Assembly: GCA_016719885.1 (NCBI GenBank)
Contig: JADJYF010000010.1
Span: 124,001-188,000 of the forward strand
Origin: Pseudomonadota bacterium
GTDB lineage: Bacteria > Pseudomonadota > Gammaproteobacteria > Ga0077536
DNA length: 64,000 bases
Direction of reading: 5' to 3'
Position 1 is the stretch's first letter. The number at the start of each line of letters is the position of its first letter. The notes under the pieces were generated by a model, which saw only the letters and a program-made list of their open reading frames with translations, ran no database searches and was not told where the DNA came from. The translations under genes were made by a program, and so were the position numbers. Below, piece by piece: positions 17,085-25,949 of this stretch.

Positions 17085-17618
17085 TTAACTCTTCTTCGCT
17101 TCTTTCTTGACGATGACTTCGCCGCCGTAGCGAACACCCTTGCCCTTGTAGGGTTCGGGCCGACGGTAGGCGCGGATATTCGCCGCGACCTGGCCAACCT
17201 GCTGCTTGTCTACGCCCTTGACCAGGATTTCCGTCTGGCTGGGGCACTCGATGGTGATTCCTTCCGGAATCGCGTATTCCACAGGGTGCGAGTAGCCGAG
17301 CGACAGGTTGAGCTTCTGACCCTGCACCTGCGCGCGATAGCCGACGCCGACGATTTCAAGCTTGCGCGTGAAACCGGCCGAGACGCCCGTCACCATGTTG
17401 TTCAACAGCGCGCGCGTGGTGCCAGACAGCGCGTTGGACGCCTGGCTGGCGTCATTGGCGGCGACGTTCAGCACGCCGTCTTCCAGTGCCACCGACACCA
17501 GGTCGTGAACCACGTGCTCCATCGCACCCTTCGCACCCTTGACGCTGACCGACTGCCCCGCGATCTTCACTTCGACCCCGGACGGCAACGGAATCGGCAT
17601 TTTCCCGACTCTAGACAT
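17085..17618 (-). CDS. rplF: 50S ribosomal protein L6
   Basis: A 177-residue L6, located near the factor-binding site of the large subunit. The signature RPEPYKGKGVRY near the C-terminus and MSRVGKMPIPLPSGVEV at the start are diagnostic. It lies 12 bp after rpsH and 3 bp before rplR. Confidence 0.97.
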   Translation of the reverse strand: MSRVGKMPIPLPSGVEVKIAGQSVSVKGAKGAMEHVVHDLVSVALEDGVLNVAANDASQASNALSGTTRALLNNMVTGVSAGFTRKLEIVGVGYRAQVQGQKLNLSLGYSHPVEYAIPEGITIECPSQTEILVKGVDKQQVGQVAANIRAYRRPEPYKGKGVRYGGEVIVKKEAKKS

Positions 17619-17630
17619 CTCGCTACGACC

Positions 17631-18026
17631 TTAATAAACGGAACAGATGATTTCGCCGCCGATGCCCTGCGCCCGCGCTTCGCGGTCGCTCATCAGCCCC
17701 TTGGAAGTCGACACGATGGCGACGCCGAGGCCTCCGATGATGGACGGCAACTGGTCCTTGGTTTTGTAAATGCGCAAGCCGGGCCGGCTAACACGCCACA
17801 CGCGCTCGATGACCGGCTTGCCGCGGAAGTACTTGAGCTCGATGTGCAGCTGCTTGGCCGCGCCCTCACCCTCGACCCGGTAGTCGGTGATGTAACCTTC
17901 GTTCTTCAATACTTCGGCAATCGCGGACTTACGCTTGGACGCGGGCATCGCCACATCGCGCTTGGAGCGGGCCTGCGCGTTGCGGATGCGAGTCAACATA
18001 TCGCCGATGGGATCTTGCATGCTCAT
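17631..18026 (-). CDS. rpsH: 30S ribosomal protein S8
   Basis: A 131-residue S8, a primary 16S rRNA binder and, in E. coli, translational repressor of the spc operon through a site near rplE. The N-terminal MQDPIGDMLTRIRNAQ and the C-terminal STSKGLMSDREARAQGIGGE are diagnostic. The ATG at 18026 follows GAAGG; an alternative ATG lies two codons later. Confidence 0.97.
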   Translation of the reverse strand: MSMQDPIGDMLTRIRNAQARSKRDVAMPASKRKSAIAEVLKNEGYITDYRVEGEGAAKQLHIELKYFRGKPVIERVWRVSRPGLRIYKTKDQLPSIIGGLGVAIVSTSKGLMSDREARAQGIGGEIICSVY

Positions 18027-18047
18027 ATCTGTACCTTCTTCGCCCGC

Positions 18048-18353
18048 TTACCAGCTGGCCTTGACCAGACCCGGCACATGACCCTGCATGGCCAGACGGC
18101 GCAGTTCGTTACGGCTCAGGCCGAACTTGCGGTAATAACCGTGAGGACGCCCCGTCAGACGGCAGCGATTGCGACCACGCACCGGGCTCGAGTCGCGCGG
18201 CAGCTTCTGCAGGCGCAGACGCGCTTGCTCGCGTTCTTCGTAGCTGCGGTCTTCGTCTTTGATGATCGTCTTCAGTTCGGCGCGCTTCTTGGCGAACTTC
18301 TTCGCAAGTTCCGTGCGCTTCACTTCACGATTGACCATGGATTTCTTAGCCAT
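18048..18353 (-). CDS. rpsN: 30S ribosomal protein S14 (long, zinc-independent form)
   Basis: A 101-residue S14 from the small-subunit head. It is the long C- type: no CxxC pairs are present, in contrast with the zinc-binding L36 of the same cluster. The core SSPVRGRNRCRLTGRPHGYY is the family signature. It lies between rplE and rpsH. Confidence 0.97.
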   Translation of the reverse strand: MAKKSMVNREVKRTELAKKFAKKRAELKTIIKDEDRSYEEREQARLRLQKLPRDSSPVRGRNRCRLTGRPHGYYRKFGLSRNELRRLAMQGHVPGLVKASW

Positions 18354-18362
18354 GTGCCTGCC

Positions 18363-18902
18363 TCAAGTCCTCAACGGGAAGCGGAACGCTTCCAACAATG
18401 CCCGACCTTCTTCGTCGGTACGGGCGGTAGTGGTGATGCAGATGTCCATGCCGCGCAGAACGTCGATTTTGTCGTAATCGATTTCCGGGAAGATGATCTG
18501 CTCCTTGATACCCATGCTGTAGTTGCCGCGGCCATCGAACGCACGGCCGTTCAGGCCGCGGAAGTCGCGGATACGCGGGATCGCAATGTTGATCAGGCGA
18601 TCGAGGAACTCATACATGCGCGCGCGGCGCAGCGTGACCTTGCAGCCGATCGGCCATTCCTCGCGGATTTTGAAGCCGGCGATGGACTTGCGCGCCAGGC
18701 ACACCACCGGCTGTTGGCCGGAGATAGCCTTCATGTCGCCGACGGCGTGATCGATGATCTTCTTGTCGCCGACCGCCTCACCCAGGCCCATGTTGAGGGT
18801 CACCTTGGTGATGCGCGGCACTTCCATCGCGGACTTGTAGCTGAACTGGTCGCGCAGCTTCTTGATCACGACGTCGCGGTAATGTTGTTCCAGTCTGGTC
18901 AT
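18363..18902 (-). CDS. rplE: 50S ribosomal protein L5
   Basis: A 179-residue L5, which binds 5S rRNA and contacts the P-site tRNA. Typical segments are VPRITKVTLNMGLGEAV, the LARKSIAGFKIREEWPIGCK region, and DKIDVLRGMDICITTTARTD near the end. It lies between rplX and rpsN. In E. coli this start region is the S8 repressor site; conservation here was not testable by eye. Confidence 0.97.
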   Translation of the reverse strand: MTRLEQHYRDVVIKKLRDQFSYKSAMEVPRITKVTLNMGLGEAVGDKKIIDHAVGDMKAISGQQPVVCLARKSIAGFKIREEWPIGCKVTLRRARMYEFLDRLINIAIPRIRDFRGLNGRAFDGRGNYSMGIKEQIIFPEIDYDKIDVLRGMDICITTTARTDEEGRALLEAFRFPLRT

Positions 18903-18917
18903 TGCAAAACTTCCCGA

Positions 18918-19235
18918 TTACACGTCCACGACTTCGCCGTTGGACTTGAAAAACCGCACCTTGCGGCCGTCCTCCAGCACGCGGATGCCGACCCGGTCCG
19001 GCTTCTGCGTCATCGGGTTGAACAGCGCCACGTTCGAGATCTGCAGCGGTGCTTCCTTCTCGACGATGCCACCGGCAATGCCGGCCTGCGGGTTGGGGCG
19101 CGTGTGACGCTTGACGATGTTGATGCCTTCGACGATGACACGGTCGTCCGCGTAAACGCGCAGTACCGTGCCGCGCTTGCCGCGGTCGCGCCCGGTCAGG
19201 ACCGCCACGGTGTCACCTTTCTTGATCTTGTTCAT
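18918..19235 (-). CDS. rplX: 50S ribosomal protein L24
   Basis: A 105-residue L24, an early assembly initiator of the large subunit. It has the KOW motif GDTVAVLTGRDRGKRGTVLR and the conserved KRHTRPNPQAGIAGGIVEKE. It lies between rplN and rplE with 23 bp and 15 bp gaps. Confidence 0.97.
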   Translation of the reverse strand: MNKIKKGDTVAVLTGRDRGKRGTVLRVYADDRVIVEGINIVKRHTRPNPQAGIAGGIVEKEAPLQISNVALFNPMTQKPDRVGIRVLEDGRKVRFFKSNGEVVDV

Positions 19236-19258
19236 TGCTTACTCCGACCTTGTGCCGC

Positions 19259-19627
19259 TTACAGCACTTCCGGCGCCAATGACACGATGCGCATGAACTT
19301 CTCGCCACGCAGCTCGCGGGTGACGGGCCCGAAGATACGGGTGCCCACCGGTTGCAGCTGCTTGTCGAGAAGCACCGCCGCGTTGCCGTCGAAGCGGATG
19401 GTCGAACCGTCGGCGCGACGCACACCCTTGCGGGTACGAACCACCACGGCGTTGAACACATCGCCCTTCTTGACCTTACCGCGCGGCACCGCTTCCTTGA
19501 TGCTGACCTTGATCACGTCGCCGATGTTGGCGTAGCGGCGGCGCGAACCACCCAGCACCTTGATGCACATCAGTCGGCGCGCGCCGCTGTTGTCCGCGGC
19601 GTCGAGCATGCTTTGCATCTGAATCAT
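19259..19627 (-). CDS. rplN: 50S ribosomal protein L14
   Basis: A 122-residue L14, which forms an intersubunit bridge and binds the silencing factor RsfS in other bacteria. MIQMQSMLDAADNSGARRL and AVVVRTRKGVRRADGSTIRF are diagnostic. It is the first gene of the classical spc group, 36 bp after rpsQ. No strong spc promoter was seen in that gap, so readthrough from the S10 group is likely. Confidence 0.97.
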   Translation of the reverse strand: MIQMQSMLDAADNSGARRLMCIKVLGGSRRRYANIGDVIKVSIKEAVPRGKVKKGDVFNAVVVRTRKGVRRADGSTIRFDGNAAVLLDKQLQPVGTRIFGPVTRELRGEKFMRIVSLAPEVL

Positions 19628-19663
19628 GACTTACTCCAATCCGTATTCCGGCAGTGGCGAGGT

Positions 19664-19930
19664 TCAAACGCGCGTTGCGCGTTCGATGACCCGGGCCAGA
19701 CGCCAGCTCTTGTTCTTCGACAGCGGACGGCACTCTTCGATGGCGACGGTATCGCCCTCGTTGCACTCGTTGTTCTCGTCGTGGGCGAGCAGCTTGGTCG
19801 ATTTACGCACGAACTTGCGATAGAGCGGATGCTCGACACGACGCTCGATCAGCACCGAGATGGTCTTGTCCATCTTGTTGCTGGCAACCACGCCGGTCAG
19901 CGTTCTCGCGGTCTTGGTCTGTTCGCTCAT
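19664..19930 (-). CDS. rpsQ: 30S ribosomal protein S17
   Basis: An 88-residue S17, an OB-fold protein binding helix 11 of 16S rRNA. The core GVVASNKMDKTISVLIERR and the later NECNEGDTVAIEECRPLS are diagnostic. Its ATG overlaps the rpmC stop codon by 4 bp (ATGA), giving translational coupling. Confidence 0.97.
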   Translation of the reverse strand: MSEQTKTARTLTGVVASNKMDKTISVLIERRVEHPLYRKFVRKSTKLLAHDENNECNEGDTVAIEECRPLSKNKSWRLARVIERATRV

Positions 19931-20136
19931 TTCACACTTCCTGAGGCGACATCGCTCTTCTGCTTGATGATGGTCTTGATGCGCGCGATGTCGCGACGCG
20001 TCTCGCGGATGTCGGTCGGCCGCGGCGGCTGGCCGGAGCCGGCTTGCATGCGCATGTTGAACTGCTTGCGGCGCAGCTCCAGCAGCAGCGCCGTCAGTTC
20101 GGCGCCATCCTTTTCACGTAATTCGTTCGCTTTCAT
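19927..20136 (-). CDS. rpmC: 50S ribosomal protein L29
   Basis: A 69-residue L29, at the exit tunnel where trigger factor and SRP dock. MKANELREKDGAELTALLLE and the RKQFNMRMQAGSGQ core are diagnostic. I chose the ATG at 20136, which overlaps the rplP stop as TGATG; an in-frame GTG one codon earlier is possible. Confidence 0.96.
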   Translation of the reverse strand: MKANELREKDGAELTALLLELRRKQFNMRMQAGSGQPPRPTDIRETRRDIARIKTIIKQKSDVASGSVK

Positions 20137-20549
20137 CACAGCACCGTACGAATGGCAAATGTGGTACGGACGGGCAGCTTGGCGGCAGCCAGGCGCATCG
20201 CCTCGCGCGCCTGGTCTTCCGGCACGCCTTCCATTTCATAGAGCACGGTGCCGGGCTTGATCTGCGCGACCCAGTACTCGACGTTACCCTTACCCTTGCC
20301 CTGGCGGACTTCGAGAGGCTTCTTCGAAATCGGCTTGTCGGGGAAGACGCGGATCCACACTTTCGCACCGCGCTTCACGAAGCGCGTGATGGCGCGACGC
20401 GCCGCCTCGATCTGGCGCGCGGTCACGCGACCGCCGGTGGTCGCCTTGAGCGCGAATTCACCGAAGCTCACACGGTTGCCGCGTTGCGCCAGGCCGCGGT
20501 TGCGGCCCTTCATCTGCTTGCGGAATTTTGTATTTTTTGGTTGCAGCAC
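20136..20549 (-). CDS. rplP: 50S ribosomal protein L16
   Basis: A 137-residue L16, near the A-site tRNA elbow. It starts with GTG, giving (M)LQPKNTKFRKQMKGRNRG, and contains the conserved KGKGNVEYWVAQIKPGTVLY. The S10 order rpsC-rplP-rpmC-rpsQ is kept, with a TGATG junction to rpmC. Confidence 0.97.
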   Translation of the reverse strand: MLQPKNTKFRKQMKGRNRGLAQRGNRVSFGEFALKATTGGRVTARQIEAARRAITRFVKRGAKVWIRVFPDKPISKKPLEVRQGKGKGNVEYWVAQIKPGTVLYEMEGVPEDQAREAMRLAAAKLPVRTTFAIRTVL

Positions 20550-20579
20550 TGTCTATGCTCCTGCCGGTGGACGCCGGCC

Positions 20580-21254
20580 TCAGGCCGCCGAGGTCTCGCC
20601 GTCGGCGGCTTCGCCAATCGGACCCTGGCGCACGATTTCGCCCTTGAAGATCCACACCTTCACGCCGATCACGCCGTAGGTGGTGTTCGCTTCGGCGAAG
20701 CCGTAATCGATGTCCGCACGCAGGGTGTGCAGCGGCACGCGGCCTTCGCGATACCACTCGGTGCGCGCGATTTCGGCGCCGTTCAGGCGGCCTGCCACGT
20801 TGATCTTGATGCCCTGGGCGCCGAGACGCATGGAGTTCGACACCGCGCGCTTCATGGCGCGGCGGAACATGATGCGGCGCTCGAGCTGCTGGGCGACCGA
20901 CTCGGCGACCAGGTAGGCATCCAGTTCCGGCTTGCGAATTTCCTCGACGCTGATGTGCGCCGGCACCTTCATGAGGGCCGTCACCTGCTTGCGCAGCGAC
21001 TCGATGTCCTCGCCCTTCTTACCGATCACGATACCCGGACGCGCGGTATGGATGATGATGCGGGCGTTGTTGGCCGGACGCTCGATCTGAATGCGGCTGA
21101 CTGACGCATGCGCAAGTTTCTTGCGCAGGAACGCACGCACCGCGAGATCGTTGTTCAGGTAATTCGCGTAGTTCTTGGTGTCGGCGAACCAGGTCGAGGT
21201 CCAATCCTTAACGATGCCCAAGCGAATGCCGTACGGATGTACTTTCTGTCCCAT
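20580..21254 (-). CDS. rpsC: 30S ribosomal protein S3
   Basis: A 224-residue S3, part of the mRNA entry channel and helicase. It shows the N-terminal MGQKVHPYGIRLGIVKDW and the type-2 KH domain motif RPGIVIGKKGEDIESLR. It starts 4 bp after rplV and is followed by rplP after 30 bp. Confidence 0.97.
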   Translation of the reverse strand: MGQKVHPYGIRLGIVKDWTSTWFADTKNYANYLNNDLAVRAFLRKKLAHASVSRIQIERPANNARIIIHTARPGIVIGKKGEDIESLRKQVTALMKVPAHISVEEIRKPELDAYLVAESVAQQLERRIMFRRAMKRAVSNSMRLGAQGIKINVAGRLNGAEIARTEWYREGRVPLHTLRADIDYGFAEANTTYGVIGVKVWIFKGEIVRQGPIGEAADGETSAA

Positions 21255-21258
21255 TTTC

Positions 21259-21597
21259 CTACTGCCCCACTTGCTCGACCCACACGGTCACATGGCACGT
21301 GCGCTTCATGATTTTGGCGGCACGCCCGCGCGCTCGGGCGCGCCAGCGCTTCATGGTCGCACCCTCGTCGACCATGATGGTGCTGACCTTCAGCTCGTCG
21401 ACATCGGCGCCGTCATTGTGCTCGGCGTTCGCGATCGCGGACTCCAGCACCTTCTTGACCAGATGCGCGGCCTTCTTGTTGCTGAAGGTCAGGATGTTGA
21501 TGGCCTTTTCGACACGCTGGCCACGGATCTGGTCCGCCACCAGGCGCACCTTCTGCGCAGCCATACGCGCGTTTCTCAATTTAGCTACAGTCGCCAT
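21259..21597 (-). CDS. rplV: 50S ribosomal protein L22
   Basis: A 112-residue L22 whose beta-hairpin lines the exit tunnel. The conserved ARMAAQKVRLVADQIRG at the start and the hairpin KRWRARARGRAAKIMKRTCH are diagnostic. No deletion is visible in the hairpin of the kind linked to macrolide resistance. Neighbours are rpsS and rpsC. Confidence 0.97.
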   Translation of the reverse strand: MATVAKLRNARMAAQKVRLVADQIRGQRVEKAINILTFSNKKAAHLVKKVLESAIANAEHNDGADVDELKVSTIMVDEGATMKRWRARARGRAAKIMKRTCHVTVWVEQVGQ

Positions 21598-21610
21598 GTC
21601 TCTTTGATCC

Positions 21611-21883
21611 TTAGCGCGCCTTCTTGTCGGCCACGTGGCCGCGGAACGAACGCGTCGGCGCGAACTCGCCGAGCTTGTGTCCGACCATGTTTTCGTTGAC
21701 GTACACCGGCATGTGCTGGCGACCGTTGTGGACGGCGATGGTCAGGCCAACCATGTCGGGTGCGACCATGGAACGGCGCGACCAGGTCTTGATCGGACGC
21801 TTGTCGTTGCGCGCGCGTGCCTCTTCCACCTTCTTCAGCAGGTGGTGGTCGATGAACGGGCCTTTGCGTATGGAACGGGCCAT
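21611..21883 (-). CDS. rpsS: 30S ribosomal protein S19
   Basis: A 90-residue S19, small-subunit head protein contacting L5 and tRNA. MARSIRKGPFIDHHLLKKVE and the core PDMVGLTIAVHNGRQHMPVY are diagnostic. It lies between rplB and rplV in the S10 order. Confidence 0.97.
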   Translation of the reverse strand: MARSIRKGPFIDHHLLKKVEEARARNDKRPIKTWSRRSMVAPDMVGLTIAVHNGRQHMPVYVNENMVGHKLGEFAPTRSFRGHVADKKAR

Positions 21884-21897
21884 AGAGCTCTCCGCGA

Positions 21898-22725
21898 CTA
21901 CTTCTTGTTACGCCGACGCACGATGAGACCATCGGTGCGCTTGTTGTGGCGTGTCTTGTGACCTTTGGTCGGCGTGCCCCACGGGCTGACCGGGTGACGG
22001 CCACCCGAGGTGCGGCCTTCGCCACCACCGTGCGGATGATCGACCGGGTTCATGGCCACGCCGCGAACGGTCGGGCGCACACCGCGCCAGCGCTTCGCAC
22101 CGGCCTTGCCGAGCGAACGCAGTGAATGTTCCTGATTGCCGACTTCACCGATGGTGGCGCGGCATTCGATCGGCACTTTGCGCATTTCACCCGAACGCAG
22201 ACGCAGGGTCGCGTAGGCACCCTCGCGCGCCACGTACTGGATGGCGGCGCCGGCGCTGCGGCCGAGCTGGGCGCCCTTGCCGGGCTTGAGCTCGACGCAG
22301 TGGATGAGCGCACCCACCGGCATGTTACGCAACGGCAGGCAGTTGCCGGCCACGATCGGCGCATCGGCACCCGAACGCAGCTTGCTGCCGGCCTTCACGC
22401 CCTTCGGCGCGATGATGTAACGGCGCTCGCCGTCCTCGTACAGCACCAGCGCAATGTGCGCCGAGCGGTTCGGATCGTATTCCAGACGCTCGACCACCGC
22501 GTTGATGCCGTCCTTGTCACGACGGAAATCGATCATGCGGTAATGCTGCTTGTGACCGCCGCCACGGTGGCGCACGGTGATGCGGCCCTGGTTGTTGCGG
22601 CCGGAATTGCGCGACTGCGATTCCAGCAGCGGCGCATAGGGCGCGCCCTTGTGCAGGTCCGGCGTGGCGACCCGCACCACGCTGCGGCGACCGGGAGAGG
22701 TCGGTTTAGCTTTGAATAACGCCAT
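21898..22725 (-). CDS. rplB: 50S ribosomal protein L2
   Basis: A 275-residue L2, required for subunit association and peptidyl-transferase integrity. The C-terminal segment VAMNPVDHPHGGGEGRTSGG contains the conserved histidine important for activity, and GRNNQGRITVRHRGGGHK is the N-terminal signature. It is 17 bp after rplW and 14 bp before rpsS. Confidence 0.98.
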   Translation of the reverse strand: MALFKAKPTSPGRRSVVRVATPDLHKGAPYAPLLESQSRNSGRNNQGRITVRHRGGGHKQHYRMIDFRRDKDGINAVVERLEYDPNRSAHIALVLYEDGERRYIIAPKGVKAGSKLRSGADAPIVAGNCLPLRNMPVGALIHCVELKPGKGAQLGRSAGAAIQYVAREGAYATLRLRSGEMRKVPIECRATIGEVGNQEHSLRSLGKAGAKRWRGVRPTVRGVAMNPVDHPHGGGEGRTSGGRHPVSPWGTPTKGHKTRHNKRTDGLIVRRRNKK

Positions 22726-22742
22726 GGCTGTTGCTCCGCCCC

Positions 22743-23039
22743 TTATTCGCCGCCGACGAAATTGATTTCGAAGCCTTCTTTGAGCTTCACGAAGGCCTTC
22801 TTCCAGTTGCTGCGCAGACCGGCCCGCCCTTTGAAGTTGCGGGTGCGCGCATGCACGGTGGAGGTCGTCACATGCTCGACCTCGACCTTGAACAGCTGCT
22901 CGACGGCGGCCTTGATTTCAGGCTTGGTCGCATCGTTCAAGACCTTGAACATGTACTGGCGGTGCAGGTCGGCGACACGCGCGCCCTTCTCCGACAGCTT
23001 GGGCTCCACGAGCACCTGTAACAAACGTTCCTGATTCAT
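22743..23039 (-). CDS. rplW: 50S ribosomal protein L23
   Basis: A 98-residue L23, the trigger factor docking site at the tunnel exit. It starts MNQERLLQVLVEPKLSEKGA; the frame extends upstream, but the ATG at 23039 overlapping the rplD stop (ATGA, 4 bp) fits the family length. The C-terminal NWKKAFVKLKEGFEINFV is typical. Confidence 0.96.
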   Translation of the reverse strand: MNQERLLQVLVEPKLSEKGARVADLHRQYMFKVLNDATKPEIKAAVEQLFKVEVEHVTTSTVHARTRNFKGRAGLRSNWKKAFVKLKEGFEINFVGGE

Positions 23040-23656
23040 TTGAACATCGCCTCGAGGCCGGCCAGCGCCTTCTGCGTGACCACGACCTTGTCGTAGGAAA
23101 TCAGCAGCACCGGGTCGACGGCACTGACGTCGGCCATGCCGATGTGCGGAATGTTGCGCGCCGCCAGGAACAGGTTCTCGGTGATCTCGTCGCACACGAT
23201 CAGCACGTCGTTGACCCCGAGCTTGTTGAGCGCGGCCATCGCCAACTTGGTCTTCGGTTCGGCCAGCTGGAAATCGTCCACCACCACCAGACGGTCCTGG
23301 CGCACCAGTTCCGACAGGATCGAGCGCAACGCGCTGCGATACATCTTGCGGTTGACCTTCTGCGAGTAGTCACGCGGACGCGCGGCGAACGTCACACCGC
23401 CGCCACGCCACAGCGGGCTGCGAGTGGTGCCGGCACGCGCGCGACCGGTGCCCTTCTGGCGCCACGGCTTGCGACCACCGCCGGCGACGTCGGCACGCGA
23501 CTTCTGCGCCTTGGTGCCGCTGCGAGCCGCGTTCATGTAGGCCACCACCACCTGGTGGACGAGGGCCTCGTTGAATTCGTTGCCGAACACTTCGTCCGAC
23601 AACGCAACGCTGGACGCCGCTGCGTTGGATGAAATCGATTGAACTTGTAATTCCAT
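23036..23656 (-). CDS. rplD: 50S ribosomal protein L4
   Basis: A 206-residue L4, which reaches into the exit tunnel and in E. coli represses the S10 operon. The loop segment GGGRKPWRQKGTGRARAGTT is diagnostic. The S10-operon leader that L4 controls in E. coli has little room here, because tuf ends only 64 bp before rpsJ. Its stop overlaps rplW. Confidence 0.97.
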   Translation of the reverse strand: MELQVQSISSNAAASSVALSDEVFGNEFNEALVHQVVVAYMNAARSGTKAQKSRADVAGGGRKPWRQKGTGRARAGTTRSPLWRGGGVTFAARPRDYSQKVNRKMYRSALRSILSELVRQDRLVVVDDFQLAEPKTKLAMAALNKLGVNDVLIVCDEITENLFLAARNIPHIGMADVSAVDPVLLISYDKVVVTQKALAGLEAMFK

Positions 23657-23671
23657 GATTGCTATTTCAGC

Positions 23672-24310
23672 TTAGGCCTTGACCGCCGGGCGGATGATCA
23701 CTTCGCCGCCCTTGGAACCGGGCACCGCACCCTTGATCAGCAGCAGGTTGCGGTCGACATCGACGCGCACCACCTGCAGGCTCTGCACGGTGCGCTGCTT
23801 GTCACCCATGTGACCCGCCATCTTCTTGCCCTTGACCACGCGCCCCGGGGTCTGGCACTGGCCAATGGAACCCGGTACGCGATGCGACACCGAGTTGCCG
23901 TGGGAAGCGTCCTGCGAACTGAAGTTGTGGCGCTTGATGGTACCGGCGAAGCCCTTGCCGATGCTGGTACCGGTCACGTCCACGTACTGGCCCGCTTCGA
24001 AAAAGTCGACCTTGAGCTCGGAACCGACATTCAGTTCAGGCTCGTTGGCGCCGCCGGTGCGGAACTCCCACAGACCACGACCGGCGCCGACGCCAGCCTT
24101 CTTGAACTCACCGGCCAGCGCGCGATTGACGCGGTTCTGCGCCTTCTCACCACAGGTCACCTGGACCGCGCTGTAGCCATCGGTGTCGGGAGTCTTCACG
24201 CGCGTGACGCGATTCGGCTCGACTTCGACGACGGTCACCGGGGTCGACGCGCCGTCTTCAGTGAAGACCCGCGTCATGCCGCACTTGCGTCCAATCAATC
24301 CAAGGCTCAT
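23672..24310 (-). CDS. rplC: 50S ribosomal protein L3
   Basis: A 212-residue L3, an early-assembling protein reaching the peptidyl-transferase centre. The motif around HGNSVSHRVPGSIGQCQTPG contains the glutamine methylated by PrmB in other bacteria. MSLGLIGRKCGMTRVFTEDG is the N-terminal signature. It lies between rpsJ and rplD. Confidence 0.97.
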   Translation of the reverse strand: MSLGLIGRKCGMTRVFTEDGASTPVTVVEVEPNRVTRVKTPDTDGYSAVQVTCGEKAQNRVNRALAGEFKKAGVGAGRGLWEFRTGGANEPELNVGSELKVDFFEAGQYVDVTGTSIGKGFAGTIKRHNFSSQDASHGNSVSHRVPGSIGQCQTPGRVVKGKKMAGHMGDKQRTVQSLQVVRVDVDRNLLLIKGAVPGSKGGEVIIRPAVKA

Positions 24311-24327
24311 GCCTGCTCTCCAAACGC

Positions 24328-24639
24328 CTAGTTCAACTTGATCTGGACATCAACGCCTGCGGCGAGATCCAGCTTCATCAGTGCGTCAACCGTCTTGTCG
24401 GTCGGGTTGACGATGTCGAGCAAACGCTTGTGAGTGCGGATCTCGTATTGATCACGCGCGTCCTTGTTGACGTGCGGTGAGATCAGAACGGTAAAGCGTT
24501 CTTTCTTCGTGGGCAGAGGTATCGGGCCCTTCACTTGGGCGCCCGTCCGCTTGGCCGTTTCGACGATCTCCTTGGTCGACTGGTCGATCAGTCGATGGTC
24601 GAACGCCTTGAGCCGGATTCTGATTACTTGCTGATTCAT
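24328..24639 (-). CDS. rpsJ: 30S ribosomal protein S10 (NusE)
   Basis: A 103-residue S10, small-subunit head protein that also partners NusB and NusG in transcription antitermination and coupling. RIRLKAFDHRLIDQSTKEIV and the loop RTGAQVKGPIPLPTKKERFT are diagnostic. It begins the S10 group. The gap to the upstream tuf gene is 64 bp and holds no terminator and no convincing promoter, so it appears to be read through from the str group. Confidence 0.97.
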   Translation of the reverse strand: MNQQVIRIRLKAFDHRLIDQSTKEIVETAKRTGAQVKGPIPLPTKKERFTVLISPHVNKDARDQYEIRTHKRLLDIVNPTDKTVDALMKLDLAAGVDVQIKLN

Positions 24640-24703
24640 CGCGTGTTCCGATGACCTTCTAATTCAAAAATGTGCAAAATTGAGTGGCAGACGAGTCTCG
24701 CGC

Positions 24704-25894
<1,191 letters not shown>

Positions 25895-25949
25895 GGCTCT
25901 TCAACCCTCTGGTACTTTGCCGTTTAAGATGTTGGCGGTAAGACGCCGA

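Noticed and set aside
16776..19535. Antisense open frame of 919 codons across rplR to rplN
   Set aside because: It spans several genuine ribosomal protein genes and has no homology I recognise; same codon-avoidance effect.
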